Positions 34,429 to 44,333 are shown, numbered from the stretch's first letter. The stretch: DNA of 64,000 nt from CAVTHW01 sp963734625 (GCA_963734625.1 CAVTHW010000001.1:248001-312000), one strand, 5' to 3'. Made by a program: numbers and translations. Notes: generated by a model not told the origin, from the sequence alone.

Positions 34429-35498
34429 GCCAGGGCCGCCCGCGCCGCCGCGAGCACTGCTTCGGGATCGAGGCCCGAGACGATTCTGACCTGCCCGACT
34501 CTTTCGGGCAGAACGAAGTGGACGTTTCCCGCCAGGGTCTTCTTGTCCTTCGCCAGCCGCGCGACCAGGTTCTCGGCGGAAACGCCGTCTAGCGGCGGGA
34601 TCGGGCCATAGCGGGCGACTGTTGCGAGAATCGTCTCCGCCTCCCCCTGGGACAGAAGCCCGGTCAGCCGGGCCAGGTGGGTTGCGGCCTTCATCCCGAA
34701 GCCCACGGCTTCTCCGTGCAGGAAGCGCGCATAGCCGGTTTCGGCTTCCAGCGCGTGTCCGTATGTATGCCCGAAATTCAGGATGCGGCGCAGGTCGCCC
34801 TCGCGCTCGTCGGCGGAGACGACTTCGGCTTTGATCCGTACCGACTCGCAAATCATGCCGTCCACAACCTCGGGCGCGAGCGCCAGCACTTCCGGTTGAC
34901 GCTCGGACATGAGCCGGAACAGCTCCGGGCTGCGGATCACGCCGCATTTGACGACCTCGTGCAGGCCGGCCCGGTACTCCCGTTCCGGCAGCGTGGCGAG
35001 CACGCCCGGATCGATCAGCACGGCCAGCGGCTGATGGAAGGCGCCGACGAGGTTCTTGCCGGCCGTCAGGTTGACCCCGGTCTTGCCGCCCACGCCCGCG
35101 TCCACTTGGGCCAGCAGGGTGGTGGGAACCTGCACCACCGGAATCCCGCGCATGTAGATCGCCGCGAGGAAACCGCCAACGTCGCCGGCGATGCCTCCTC
35201 CGAAGGCCAGCAGGAGGCTGGAGCGGTCGCCGCCGCTCTCGACCATCTCCTCCGCCAGAGCTTCTACCTGGGCCAGGCGCTTCCGCTCCTCTCCGCCGGC
35301 GAAGAAAAGAATTCGCGAAGAGCGGTTCCCCAGGCCCGCCAGCAAGGCGTCTCCGTGCAGCGCCCAGACGTCCCTGGTGGTTAGAATGAAGAGCGTTGAG
35401 ACGCGCTTGGGGACATACTCACCGGCTCTCGCCAGGACGCCCCGCTCGACCACGGCACGATAAGTTCGCTGAGGTGTGATCACCTCGTAGGACGGCAT
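34425..35498 (-). CDS. aroB: 3-dehydroquinate synthase
   Basis: Second step of the shikimate pathway. The NAD-binding block GGGIAGDVGGFLAAIYMRG and VPTTLLAQVDAGVGGKTGVNL are intact, as are LHEVVKCGVI, ILNFGHTYGHALE (zinc ligand His) and FLHGEAVGFGM (second His). The ATG at 35498 gives the normal N-terminus (MPSYEVITPQRTY) and 357 residues; an upstream start would add an unusual 37-residue extension. It is divergent from nadB, with 44 bases between their starts. Confidence 0.95.
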   Translation of the reverse strand: MPSYEVITPQRTYRAVVERGVLARAGEYVPKRVSTLFILTTRDVWALHGDALLAGLGNRSSRILFFAGGEERKRLAQVEALAEEMVESGGDRSSLLLAFGGGIAGDVGGFLAAIYMRGIPVVQVPTTLLAQVDAGVGGKTGVNLTAGKNLVGAFHQPLAVLIDPGVLATLPEREYRAGLHEVVKCGVIRSPELFRLMSERQPEVLALAPEVVDGMICESVRIKAEVVSADEREGDLRRILNFGHTYGHALEAETGYARFLHGEAVGFGMKAATHLARLTGLLSQGEAETILATVARYGPIPPLDGVSAENLVARLAKDKKTLAGNVHFVLPERVGQVRIVSGLDPEAVLAAARAALA

Positions 35499-35542
35499 AC
35501 TGAAGTTGTACCACGCATCAATGTTAGAATCGCTGATTAACG

Positions 35543-37072
35543 ATGACGCCGGATTTCCTAGTGGTAGGAGCGGGGGTCGCAGGGCTTCGAGCCGCGATTG
35601 AACTGGCACAAGCTGGGGAGGTCCTGGTCGTCGCCAAGGACAGCCTTAAGGAATCCTCCTCCGAGTACGCTCAGGGCGGGATCGCCGTGGCCCTGAGCGA
35701 CGACGACGAAGTGGAGTTGCACGAACAGGATACGCTCGCCGCCGGCGACGGGCTGTGCGATCCGAAAGCGGTCCACACGCTGGTGGAAGAGGGACCCGCC
35801 GCCATCCAGCAGCTGATCGAATGGGGCGCCGAATTCGACAAGGATGGCGCCAGGCTGGCCTTCGGGCGCGAAGGGGCGCACAGCCGCAGCCGGATCCTGC
35901 ACGCGCAGGGCGATTCGACGGGACACGAGATCGCCCGCACGCTCCACCAGAAAGCCAGGTCGCTGAAGAGTATTCATTTCCGGAGCTTCACGGCCGTAAC
36001 CGATCTGCTGGTGAGCGGCGGTGAAGCGGCCGGAGTCGTGGCCTGCGATTCCAACACGCGCCGCCAGGCACCGATCTCCGCCCGGGCGGTGCTGCTGGCG
36101 ACCGGCGGTTTGGGCCGCCTCTACCTGGAAACCACCAATCCGGATGTGGCGACGGGCGACGGCGTGGCTGCCGCCTATCGCGCCGGGGCGGAGATCAGCG
36201 ACATCGAGTTCGTCCAGTTTCATCCCACGGCCCTGTACGTGGAAGGGGCGCCGCGCTTTCTCCTGTCCGAAGCGTTGCGCGGCGAAGGCGCCTACCTTCG
36301 CAATCAGCAGGGCGAGCGCTTCATGGGGCGCTACCACGAACTGCTGGAACTCGCGCCACGCGACGTCGTGTCCCGCGCCATGGTGGCGGAAATGCAGCGG
36401 ACGGGCAGCCCTCACGTATATCTGGACATGACCCATCTTCCGCCCGGATTTGTGAAATCGCGGTTCCCGCGGGTCCACCAGACGTGCCTGAAGTATGGCA
36501 TTGACATCTCCAAGGACCTCGCGCCGGTCCATCCGGCGGCACATTACGCCATGGGAGGAGTACGGACCGACACCGACGGCCGCGCCGGCATGCCGCGCCT
36601 GTTTGCGGCCGGCGAAGCCGCCGCGACGGGGGTGCACGGGGCGAACCGCCTGGCCAGTAACTCGCTGCTGGAAGCCCTGGTTTACGGCGCCCGCGCCGGC
36701 AAGAAGATGACTGAGTGGGCCGGCGCCCGCGTCCTCCGTTCCCAAGCTCCGGAGCCGGCCCAGTTCCCCGATATCTCCGAGGAAGAACTGCGCCGCTTGA
36801 CCTGGGAGAAGTGCGGGATCATCCGGTCCGCCGAAGGCTTGCAGGCCGCCCTCGATCGCCTGCAAGCGGCCCCGTTGCAAGCTTGCCCGTATCCCAACCG
36901 TGCCCTTTTTGAGCTTCGCGGTATGCGGGACATCGCTTATGCGATTGCCCGTTGCGCCCTGGCCAGGGAGGAGAGCCGCGGCGCCCACTTCCGAATCGAC
37001 TATCCTGAAAAGAAGCCTGAATTTCAAAAACATTCACGGATCACTAAGAACAGTGAAGTTACCTTCTTCTAA
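35543..37072 (+). CDS. nadB: L-aspartate oxidase
   Basis: Oxidises aspartate to iminoaspartate, first step of NAD synthesis. It has an FAD-binding start VVGAGVAGLRAAIELAQAG, the active-site blocks ESSSEYAQGGIAVAL (about 39-53), FVQFHPTALYVEGAPRFLLSEALRGEGA, DLAPVHPAAHYAMGGVRTDTDG and GVHGANRLASNSLLEALVYG, and the C-terminal helical domain with EEESR-like sequence. Length is 509. nadA and nadC are not adjacent. Its last 20 bases overlap the start of the CaCA exchanger gene. Confidence 0.95.
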   Translation: MTPDFLVVGAGVAGLRAAIELAQAGEVLVVAKDSLKESSSEYAQGGIAVALSDDDEVELHEQDTLAAGDGLCDPKAVHTLVEEGPAAIQQLIEWGAEFDKDGARLAFGREGAHSRSRILHAQGDSTGHEIARTLHQKARSLKSIHFRSFTAVTDLLVSGGEAAGVVACDSNTRRQAPISARAVLLATGGLGRLYLETTNPDVATGDGVAAAYRAGAEISDIEFVQFHPTALYVEGAPRFLLSEALRGEGAYLRNQQGERFMGRYHELLELAPRDVVSRAMVAEMQRTGSPHVYLDMTHLPPGFVKSRFPRVHQTCLKYGIDISKDLAPVHPAAHYAMGGVRTDTDGRAGMPRLFAAGEAAATGVHGANRLASNSLLEALVYGARAGKKMTEWAGARVLRSQAPEPAQFPDISEEELRRLTWEKCGIIRSAEGLQAALDRLQAAPLQACPYPNRALFELRGMRDIAYAIARCALAREESRGAHFRIDYPEKKPEFQKHSRITKNSEVTFF

Positions 37073-38339
37073 GCCTTTCCCGGACCGCAGTTGGCGCTTG
37101 CCGCCGGCCAATATTGCCTTTTGCGCGCTTCTGCTGATTGCGGCCGGGCCTATCCGGGAGGCGTCTCCGCTCACCGCCCTGTGGGCCGCTCCGGCCATTC
37201 TATTGGCCGCCATGCTGATTGCCTGGGCGGCCGAATCGGCGCAGTTCTTCATCGCGCAGGGCTTTGCGCTGGCGATCCTGGCGTGGTTGCAGACCCTGCC
37301 GGAGTTCGCGGTGGAGTTCGTGTTCGCCTGGCGGCAGCAGGTGCCGCTCTTGATGGCCAACCTGACCGGCTCCCTGCGGCTGCTGACGGGGCTCGGCTGG
37401 CCCATGATCTACGCCGTGGCGGCGTTCGGATATCGCCGGCGCTACGGGAAACCGATGCGGGAGATCCGGCTGGGAGACGAGCATTGCGTCGAGGTGGTGG
37501 GACTGTTCGTGCCGCTGCACTACATGTTATTCGTCTGGCTGAAAGGGTCGCTGAATGTCCTTGACGCCGCCGTCCTGATCCTGATCTACGCCGCCTACCT
37601 GTTCGTGCTGGGCAAGCTGCCGCCGCAGGAGGCCGAAGGCATCGATGACCTCGAGAGCATCCCCAGGACCATCGTGAAATCCAAGCCGGGCGTGAGGAAC
37701 TTGCTCATCGCCGGCCTCTTTGTCGGGGGTGGCCTCCTCATCTATTTTTCGGCGGAGCCGTTCGCGGGCAGCCTGCTGGCGGTATCGGCGGCGATCGGCG
37801 TGCCCACCTTCGTGTTCGTGCAATGGGTGGCGCCCTTCGTCTCGGAGTTTCCGGAGAAGGTATCGGCATTCTACTGGGCCAGGACCGTCCACAAGGCGCC
37901 CATGGCCCTGATGAACATGGTTTCGAGCAACATCAACCAGTGGACCCTGCTGGCGGCGATGCTGCCCATCGTCTACTCGATCAGCCGCGGGGCGGTCTCC
38001 GCCATCCCGCTTGACGGCGAGCAGAAACTGGAACTGCTGATGACTTTGGGGCAGTCGCTGGTGGGCATGCTCTTCCTGGTCAACATGCAGTTGGCCTGGT
38101 GGGAGGCGGCGGTTTTGTTCTCCTTCTGGTTCATCCAGTTTGCGTTTTCTCCCTTTGCGCCGGGTCCGGGATTCGTGGGTTTCATGGCCAAGCACATCCA
38201 TCGGATCGTGACGGTGGCGTACTTTGTGTGGTTCGGAGTGGGACTGCTGCGCACTTTCTTCGGAAAGCGGAAGCTTGAGGCGTTCCACCTGTTTGCCAAA
38301 ATGTGGCGGCAACACGTATGGCCGGCTGCTTCGTCCTAA
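37053..38339 (+). CDS. CaCA-superfamily sodium/calcium exchanger-like protein
   Basis: A 428-residue membrane protein with about eleven helices. Two internal repeats carry the CaCA alpha motif in changed form: QTLPEFAVEFVFA at about 81-93 and APFVSEFPEKVSAFYWA at about 259-275, then NMVSSNINQWTLLAAMLP. It should be a cation/Ca2+ or cation/H+ antiporter, but the substrate is not clear. The GTG at 37053 was chosen because it gives a natural N-terminus; the open frame extends further upstream into nadB without a start of its own. A cytoplasmic loop lies between the two halves. Confidence 0.8.
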   Translation: MKLPSSKPFPDRSWRLPPANIAFCALLLIAAGPIREASPLTALWAAPAILLAAMLIAWAAESAQFFIAQGFALAILAWLQTLPEFAVEFVFAWRQQVPLLMANLTGSLRLLTGLGWPMIYAVAAFGYRRRYGKPMREIRLGDEHCVEVVGLFVPLHYMLFVWLKGSLNVLDAAVLILIYAAYLFVLGKLPPQEAEGIDDLESIPRTIVKSKPGVRNLLIAGLFVGGGLLIYFSAEPFAGSLLAVSAAIGVPTFVFVQWVAPFVSEFPEKVSAFYWARTVHKAPMALMNMVSSNINQWTLLAAMLPIVYSISRGAVSAIPLDGEQKLELLMTLGQSLVGMLFLVNMQLAWWEAAVLFSFWFIQFAFSPFAPGPGFVGFMAKHIHRIVTVAYFVWFGVGLLRTFFGKRKLEAFHLFAKMWRQHVWPAASS

Positions 38340-38347
38340 GAGGATAT

Positions 38348-39187
38348 ATGATCTCGAGAAGAAGATTCGCCTTTCTGCTGTTGCCGTTACTGCTCAGCGT
38401 GCCCGGTTCGGCGCAGACGCTGCGGGTGATGTCCTTCAATGTGCGGCTGCCCTCCTCCGGAGATGGCCCCAATCTATGGGAAAAGCGGCGGGATATCCTG
38501 GTCGAGACCATTCGCCTGAAGAACCCCGACCTGATGGGGACCCAGGAGCTGTTCAGCTTGCAGGGACAGTACATTGTCGAAAAGTTGCCGCAGTACACGT
38601 GGTTCGGAATCAGCCGCCGGGGCAACACTCAGGACGAGCACATGGGCGTCTTCTACAAACGCGACAAGCTGACCCTGCTCGATTCCGGCAACTTCTGGTT
38701 GTCGGAAACCCCTGAGCAGCCCGGCAGCATGTCCTGGAACGTGAGCCTGCCGCGCATGGTCACCTGGGGCCTGTTTCAGATAGTTGGCACGTCGAAGCGG
38801 TTCTACTACTACAACACCCATTTCCCGCATCGTGCGGAAGACGCGGCCGCCAGGCTGGAGTGCGCCAAGGTGATTGCGGCGCGCTTGAAGGTGCTGCCGC
38901 CGGATGTGCCCTTCATCATGACCGGCGACTTCAACGCGCAACTGGGCGAGGAGGTGTACCAGGTTTTCGCGGGTACGCTGAGAGACGCCTTTCGGGAAGC
39001 GCCAAAGAAGAGCGGCCCGGAGACGACAATGAGCCAGTGGACTGCCAGGGAGTCGGGAAACCGGATCGACTGGATTCTCTACCGGGGCAACCTCAAGGCT
39101 CAGGAGTTCGAAACCGTGACCTACAACCAGGACGGCCGCTATCCGTCGGACCACTACCCGGTTTTCGCGGTGATCGGCCTGGAGTAA
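38348..39187 (+). CDS. secreted endonuclease/exonuclease/phosphatase-family protein
   Basis: A 279-residue protein with a signal peptide (RFAFLLLPLLLSVPGSAQ). It has EEP-fold residues LRVMSFNVRLPSSGDGPN (metal Asn), DLMGTQELFSLQ (metal Glu), YYYNTHFPHRAEDAAARL, FIMTGDFNAQLGE (D-x-N) and YPSDHYPVFAVI (final Asp-His). Secreted members of this group hydrolyse nucleic acid, sugar or lipid phosphate esters; substrate unknown. The ATG at 38348 follows AGAGGA. Confidence 0.88.
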   Translation: MISRRRFAFLLLPLLLSVPGSAQTLRVMSFNVRLPSSGDGPNLWEKRRDILVETIRLKNPDLMGTQELFSLQGQYIVEKLPQYTWFGISRRGNTQDEHMGVFYKRDKLTLLDSGNFWLSETPEQPGSMSWNVSLPRMVTWGLFQIVGTSKRFYYYNTHFPHRAEDAAARLECAKVIAARLKVLPPDVPFIMTGDFNAQLGEEVYQVFAGTLRDAFREAPKKSGPETTMSQWTARESGNRIDWILYRGNLKAQEFETVTYNQDGRYPSDHYPVFAVIGLE

Positions 39188-39557
39188 TCGCCGGCCTGCT
39201 TGCGGGGCAGCCATTCCTGGCTGCCGCCGGGCTTCGGCCCGGCGTCTCGCAACAACCCGAACAACGCCGGCTCAAAAGCCGGCGGCTGGCTGAAAGCCAG
39301 ATCCCACCTGGGCACTCTGTCTTTGCGTGCGTCCACTTTTGTTTCGCGCATCCAGCTTCATCTTGCCAAGGGGCTTCTTCCGCCGCCTGCCAAACGCCGC
39401 TCCCGCACGGGGAGCCGGTGTGCCATCCCACGCCAACTTTCGCCATTCGTCGCCACGCCCCCGGCAAGCCATTGACGGCACGCCAGTTTCCTAGTTCAAT
39501 ACTAACGAAACCGCTGTTTCGTTTGTCGCACAAACTACAGGAGAGTGGTACTTACTT
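39188..39557. other. 370-base gap with four consecutive stem-loops
   Basis: No gene seen. Four hairpins follow each other just after the EEP gene: GGCAGCC/GGCTGCC (39206-39225), GCCGGGC with a TTCG loop and GCCCGGC (39226-39243), GCCGGCT-CAAA-AGCCGGC (39266-39283) and CTGGCT-GAA-AGCCAG (39286-39300). The UUCG-capped stem is a classic stable loop and could end transcription, but no T run follows. The rest runs to the Oar-like receptor gene. Confidence 0.6.
39504..39523 (+). promoter_or_regulatory. inverted repeat upstream of the Oar-like receptor gene
   Basis: AACGAAAC (39504-39511), spacer CGCT, GTTTCGTT (39516-39523), followed by a second small dyad GTTTG-TCGCA-CAAAC. It ends 34 bases before the receptor ATG. 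Possible operator or leader hairpin; no regulator gene is nearby. Confidence 0.4.
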
Positions 39558-42500
39558 ATGGCGAAAATCATGACTTATCTGGCCGTGTTGCTGGTGTCTG
39601 GCGCACACTGCCTGACGGCCCAGTCGCTCACATCCCTTACCGGGACAGTTACCGACCCGTCCGGCGCGGTGATTCCTGGCGCTTCCATAACCCTGGAGAG
39701 TGTCGCCCAGGGCGTGAAGCGAGACACAACCTCGGGCGCGACCGGCCGCTACACCTTCGCCCAGATTCCGCCAGGCGACTACCAGATACACGGCCAGGCT
39801 GCCGGATTCGCCGACGTCGTCGTCAATGACGTCCGGTTGATGGTGAATACCCCGGCGACCCTCAACGTGAAGTTCGAGAAGATCGGCGTAATCGCCGAGA
39901 GCGTATCCGTGTCGGCGGAAGCGACCCAGGTCAATACTACGGACGCCTCTATCGGCAATGCCTTCGGGACGCGGCCCATCCTGGAGCTGCCCTTTGAAGG
40001 GCGCAACGTAGCGCAACTGCTCTCGCTGCAACCTGGCGTCACCTCCGTCGGGAACACGGATACGCTGGCCAACGACGGACGCAACGGTTCGGTCGGCGGC
40101 AGCCGCAGCGACCAGGCCAACGTCACGCTCGACGGCATCGACGTCAACGACCAGCAGAACCGCTACGCCTTTACCAGCGTCCTGCGCGCCACCCTGGACT
40201 CTATCCAGGAATTCCGCGTCACCACGGTGAACCCGACCGCCGACCAGGGCCGCTCCAGCGGCGCGCAGATCGCCATGAACACCAAGAGCGGCACGAACGA
40301 GTTCCACGGTTCGCTCTACGAATACCACCGCAACACCGTGACCGCGGCCAACAGCTTCTTCAACAACGCGGTCCCGGCCAGCGAGGCCAACCCCAAGGGC
40401 GGTGTCGAGAGGCCCAAGCTCCTCCGCAATGTCTTTGGCGCTTCCCTCGGCGGGCGCATCGTCCCCAACCGCTGGTTCTTCTTCGCCAACTACGAGGGCC
40501 GGCGCGACGCGCGCGAGGACAGCGTGGTGCGCACGGTCCCCTCGGAGACCCTGCGGCAGGGGATCGTGCAGTACCTCAACACCAGCGGCGGTGTGTCGGT
40601 ATTGAGCCCCGACGACATACGCACCAGGATCGATCCTCTGGGCCTCGGCGTGAACCAGGCGGCGCTCAAGGTCCTGCAATCCTACCCCATGCCGAACTCG
40701 GACGAGTTGGGCGACGGCCTCACCACCCGCGGCTTCCGCTTCAAGGCGCCCATCGGCCTGCGCTGGAACACCTACATCGCCAAGATGGACACCTACCTTG
40801 ACAGCGCCGCCAGACACGCCGTCTTCGTCCGTGGGAACCTGCAGAACGACCGCTCGAACGAGATGCCTCAGTTCCCCGGCCAGCCGCCGGCGCGAGTGAA
40901 TCTCAACAACAGCAAGGGACTGGCCATCGGCTACAACGCAGTGCTGCGGCCCAACCTGATCTCCACGGCGCGCTACGGCTTCACCCGGCAGGGCGTTCAG
41001 GATACCGGCGCACTCGGCGTGAGCTACATTCAGATTCACCGTGACCTGGATGCACCGGTGGCCACCACGCGAGGCATCTCGCGAATTCTTCCCGTGCACC
41101 AGCTCAGCGAGGATCTGAACTGGATCAAGGGCTCGCATAACCTGAAGTTCGGCGGAGTCGTCCGGCTCATCCGCAACGACCGGGTGGACTATCAGAACTC
41201 CTACTTCGCGGGCTCCACGAACTCCGCCTGGCTGCAAAACACGGGGCTCGAGTTACGCCAGCCGGTGGCGAATCTGGACGAGACCTTCAACAACTCTTAC
41301 AGCGAAGCGGTGCTCGCGGTCATGGGCGGCGTTTCGGAGGTCAACGCCCAGTATAACTACGACCTCAAGGGCAATCCTCTGTCCGTCGGGGCGCCGCAGA
41401 TCCGCAAGTTCGCCGCGAACGAGTATGAGTTTTACGCCCAGGACACGTGGAACGCCGCGCGCGGCATCACCGTCACCGCGGGCGTGCGCTGGTCCCTGAC
41501 TCCCCCTGTTTACGAGCGGCAGGGCTACCAGACCACCATCCTCCCCAGCTTGGGGGATTGGTTCGCGAAACGCGGCGCGCTGGCCGCGGCCGGTAAGTCG
41601 CAGGCCGAAGCCGGCGACATCAGCTTCATCCGCAAATCGGACCCGGGCGGCCGGGACCTCTACCCGTTCCACAAGAAGAACTTCGCCCCCCGGCTGGCCA
41701 TAGCCTATACGCCGCGCGGCGAGAGCGGTTGGCGCAAGTGGCTTTTCGGCGGCGAAGGGAAGACCACCTTCCGCGCGGGCGCCGGTATCCTTTACGACGT
41801 ATATGGACAGGGGATCATCCGCAGCTTCGACTCCCAGCAACCGGGCTTCTCCTCGACGCTCCAGAATCCATCCGGAATGCTGACCCTGGCTCAGATGCCG
41901 CGCTACACGGCCTTCGACGCCTTCCCCCAGTCGCTCATCATGCCTCCATCGGCCCCTGGCTTCCCGCAGATACCGCCGGCCGATTCCTTCAGCATCGCCA
42001 ACGCCATTGACGACAAACTGAAGCCGCCGTATAGCATCAACCTGAACTTCTCCATCGGCCGCGAGTTCAGCCACGACATTTTTGTGGAGGCCTCCTATGT
42101 CGGACGCTTGTCCCGCCGGTTGCTGACCAGCATGGACGTGGCCACGCCCTCCAACCTGACCGACCCCAAGAGCGGCCAGACCTACTTCCAGGCGGCTCAA
42201 GCCCTGGCACGGCAGGCCAAATCGGACACCCCGGTGGAGAACGTCGCCGCGTTGCCCTTCTGGGAAAACATGTGGCCGGACGCCGCCGGGGATGGATACA
42301 CCGCGACCCAGCAGGCTTACATGCTTTACCGCGACGTGGCGCCGGACTACACCGGAGCCCTGGTCGCGATGGACGTTCTGTGCTACCCGGCATGCAGCAA
42401 GCTGGGTCCCTACTCGATGTTCCAGAACCAGTACTCGGCCCTCAGCATCTGGCGCTCCATCGGCGGGGCCAGCTACCACGCCATGCAGTGGAGCGCCCGC

Positions 42501-43253
42501 AAGCGCTTCAGCGGCGGGAATCAGTTCGATATCAATTACACGCTTTCCAAATCGATCGACTGGGGCTCCGGCATGGAGCGCGATGCTGAATGGAGCCTCA
42601 CCGGTTTCATCATCAACGCGTGGATGCCTCGGCAGAACATCTCCGTCTCCGACTGGGACATGCGTCACCAGTTCAATATGAACGGCATCTTCGAGGTGCC
42701 TGTCGGCCGGAACAGAAGGTGGGCCGGCGGCATCGGGAAGGGCTTGGATGCGGTCCTCGGAGGCTGGCAGCTTGCCGGCGTCTGGCGCTGGACTAGCGCG
42801 CTGCCCGCCTATGTCTACAATGGCCGCGCCTGGCCCACCGGATGGAACCTGTCCGGCTACGGAACACCCACCGGGCCGCTCCAGACCCAAATGGGCTCGT
42901 TTAAGAACGCGCCCGCCATCTCCGGAAACCCCGGCCCGAACATCTTCGCGGACCCGCAGAAGGCCATGGATTCCTACACGTTCACGCTCCCCGGCGAGTC
43001 GGGTAGCCGCAACACCTTGCGCGGGGACGGTTTCTTCACGCTGGATGGCAGCCTGAGCAAGCGCTTCACCATGCCCTACGCGGAAAGCCACAGCCTGCAA
43101 TTCCGCTGGGAGGTTTTCAACCTCACCAACACGGTTCGGTTCGACCCGGCGTCGATCTCCAACTTCCTGACCATCAGCGGCAGCTTCGGGAAGTACTCCG
43201 ACGTGCTGACCAACCCCCGGGTGATGCAGTTCGGCTTGCGCTACGAGTTCTAG
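39558..43253 (+). CDS. Oar-like TonB-dependent outer-membrane receptor
   Basis: A 1231-residue protein. A signal peptide (about 1-22) leads to a carboxypeptidase-regulatory Ig domain (SLTGTVTDPSGAVIPGASITLES, then YTFAQIPPGDYQI), then a plug (TDASIGNAFGTRPILELPFEGRNVAQLLSLQPGVTS, VTLDGIDVNDQQNRYAFTS) and a very long beta-barrel ending in QFGLRYEF. This is the acidobacterial Oar family, tied to import of large or sugar-like substrates. No TonB/ExbBD genes lie beside it; the M56-TonB fusion at 18442-20670 is the only TonB-like gene in the window. The intact reading frame contrasts with damaged neighbours. Confidence 0.92.
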   Translation: MAKIMTYLAVLLVSGAHCLTAQSLTSLTGTVTDPSGAVIPGASITLESVAQGVKRDTTSGATGRYTFAQIPPGDYQIHGQAAGFADVVVNDVRLMVNTPATLNVKFEKIGVIAESVSVSAEATQVNTTDASIGNAFGTRPILELPFEGRNVAQLLSLQPGVTSVGNTDTLANDGRNGSVGGSRSDQANVTLDGIDVNDQQNRYAFTSVLRATLDSIQEFRVTTVNPTADQGRSSGAQIAMNTKSGTNEFHGSLYEYHRNTVTAANSFFNNAVPASEANPKGGVERPKLLRNVFGASLGGRIVPNRWFFFANYEGRRDAREDSVVRTVPSETLRQGIVQYLNTSGGVSVLSPDDIRTRIDPLGLGVNQAALKVLQSYPMPNSDELGDGLTTRGFRFKAPIGLRWNTYIAKMDTYLDSAARHAVFVRGNLQNDRSNEMPQFPGQPPARVNLNNSKGLAIGYNAVLRPNLISTARYGFTRQGVQDTGALGVSYIQIHRDLDAPVATTRGISRILPVHQLSEDLNWIKGSHNLKFGGVVRLIRNDRVDYQNSYFAGSTNSAWLQNTGLELRQPVANLDETFNNSYSEAVLAVMGGVSEVNAQYNYDLKGNPLSVGAPQIRKFAANEYEFYAQDTWNAARGITVTAGVRWSLTPPVYERQGYQTTILPSLGDWFAKRGALAAAGKSQAEAGDISFIRKSDPGGRDLYPFHKKNFAPRLAIAYTPRGESGWRKWLFGGEGKTTFRAGAGILYDVYGQGIIRSFDSQQPGFSSTLQNPSGMLTLAQMPRYTAFDAFPQSLIMPPSAPGFPQIPPADSFSIANAIDDKLKPPYSINLNFSIGREFSHDIFVEASYVGRLSRRLLTSMDVATPSNLTDPKSGQTYFQAAQALARQAKSDTPVENVAALPFWENMWPDAAGDGYTATQQAYMLYRDVAPDYTGALVAMDVLCYPACSKLGPYSMFQNQYSALSIWRSIGGASYHAMQWSARKRFSGGNQFDINYTLSKSIDWGSGMERDAEWSLTGFIINAWMPRQNISVSDWDMRHQFNMNGIFEVPVGRNRRWAGGIGKGLDAVLGGWQLAGVWRWTSALPAYVYNGRAWPTGWNLSGYGTPTGPLQTQMGSFKNAPAISGNPGPNIFADPQKAMDSYTFTLPGESGSRNTLRGDGFFTLDGSLSKRFTMPYAESHSLQFRWEVFNLTNTVRFDPASISNFLTISGSFGKYSDVLTNPRVMQFGLRYEF

Positions 43254-43470
43254 GCTAGGGTGCTGGTTGAAAACACACAAGTTCTCTGTTGTCAATAGAC
43301 ACGAACAAGCAAAATGAGCCGGAACAAAGTGAGAACGCAGAGTGGCACCCCAATTGCACTGTACTTTGTGTGCCCTTGGATAGCACCAGGTTCAGACGAA
43401 TGAGATTTCAGCGCGCCAGTCGTGATTCATTCAGGCGCGCAAATTCCCAACGGGGCAGGGAGGACTTGAC

Positions 43471-43908
43471 ATGAGTATGCTGGAACTTCGACGTCTGCCG
43501 GTCGCCAATGTTGCCATCAAAGACGCCAGGCAGGGCAGACGATTCTCGCTGAACTCGCCGTGCTGTTGCGTGTCTCCGTCCTCAGGGTTGGTCCGGCTAG
43601 CTGGAAGAACCTGCAACATGAGCCGGACAGGCGTCCTCGCCAGATTCATCAAGCCGGGTGCATCGGAGGTTTGGCTGCGGGTGGGAGAGACGGCACTTCT
43701 TGAGATTGACCTGCCCACAAGTCCAGACACCTCTCCCGCATTCCTCCATTGTATGGCGACAGTAGCGCGTGTCCTTGACGTGGGTACTGATCATCTCACC
43801 GTGGCTTTCGAACTGCGCTCGTTCCGCTTGGTGGAAAGCCACAAGAGGGCTGCCGTGCATACCGGGATGGACTTCCAGATGCCGACTGGGCCGGGCCGAG
43901 TCCAGTAG
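43471..43908 (+). CDS. PilZ-like domain protein
   Basis: A 145-residue protein with a PilZ-type core: RQGRRFSLNSP followed by GRTCNMSRTGVLARFIKPG (compare the family's RxxxR and N-x-S-x-x-G pattern) and HLTVAFEL. PilZ domains bind cyclic-di-GMP; the leading Arg pair here (QGRRFS) would be the ligand contact. The ATG is preceded by GGGAGG. It opens the accessory stretch. C-di-GMP binding is not proven. Confidence 0.65.
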   Translation: MSMLELRRLPVANVAIKDARQGRRFSLNSPCCCVSPSSGLVRLAGRTCNMSRTGVLARFIKPGASEVWLRVGETALLEIDLPTSPDTSPAFLHCMATVARVLDVGTDHLTVAFELRSFRLVESHKRAAVHTGMDFQMPTGPGRVQ

Positions 43909-44027
43909 AACGAAGGGAGGACTCGGCTACGCAATCGCGCTGAAGCCCGCGCCTTGCTGGGCGCACCCTCCACCGAACTGTCGTGAGCATCCGGAGTACG
44001 TTCCTGCCAGGGGACCGATGTCTCGGT

Positions 44028-44333
44028 TCAGCGCCAGCGGCCTTCGTGCCAGCGGTACCGGTTATTCCGATGTTCCCAGTAGCCGGGCGCCCAGGCCGCC
44101 CCTCGACGCGGAGGGCGCACCCAGCGTCCCGGAGTCCACGCGTAGTCGCTTCCTGCCCAGCGCCAGAAGCCCCCGATCCACACAAACCCCGGTCCCGGAG
44201 CCACTCCATATACTTCCATGCGGAGCGGCGGCGGCGCAGCAGTCGCATACCCGTAGCTGTGTAGGCGGACGCTGCATCCTGCCATTCCAAACCCAGACAG
44301 AAGCGTCGCTAACAATAGAGTTCGCGTTGTCAT
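44028..44333 (-). CDS. YXWGXW-type lipoprotein
   Basis: A 101-residue protein with a lipoprotein signal (LLATLLSGFGMAGC, lipobox Cys at 20). The mature part has three Tyr/Trp/Gly modules: FVWIGGFWRWAGSDYAWTPGRWV, then GAAWAPGYWEHR and YRWHEGRW. This matches the YXWGXW repeat family of small envelope proteins of unknown role. It stands alone between the PilZ and Ysc84 genes. Confidence 0.75.
   Translation of the reverse strand: MTTRTLLLATLLSGFGMAGCSVRLHSYGYATAAPPPLRMEVYGVAPGPGFVWIGGFWRWAGSDYAWTPGRWVRPPRRGAAWAPGYWEHRNNRYRWHEGRWR

Noticed and set aside
39552..43295. Two long minus-strand ORFs (561 and 680 residues) opposite the Oar-like receptor
   Set aside because: They mirror the receptor codons, have no ribosome site and no domains. 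The plus-strand protein is intact from signal peptide to terminal aromatic.
43289..43474. 61-residue ORF before the PilZ gene
   Set aside because: It starts at TTG with no ribosome site, has no pattern, and ends at the PilZ ATG by chance overlap.
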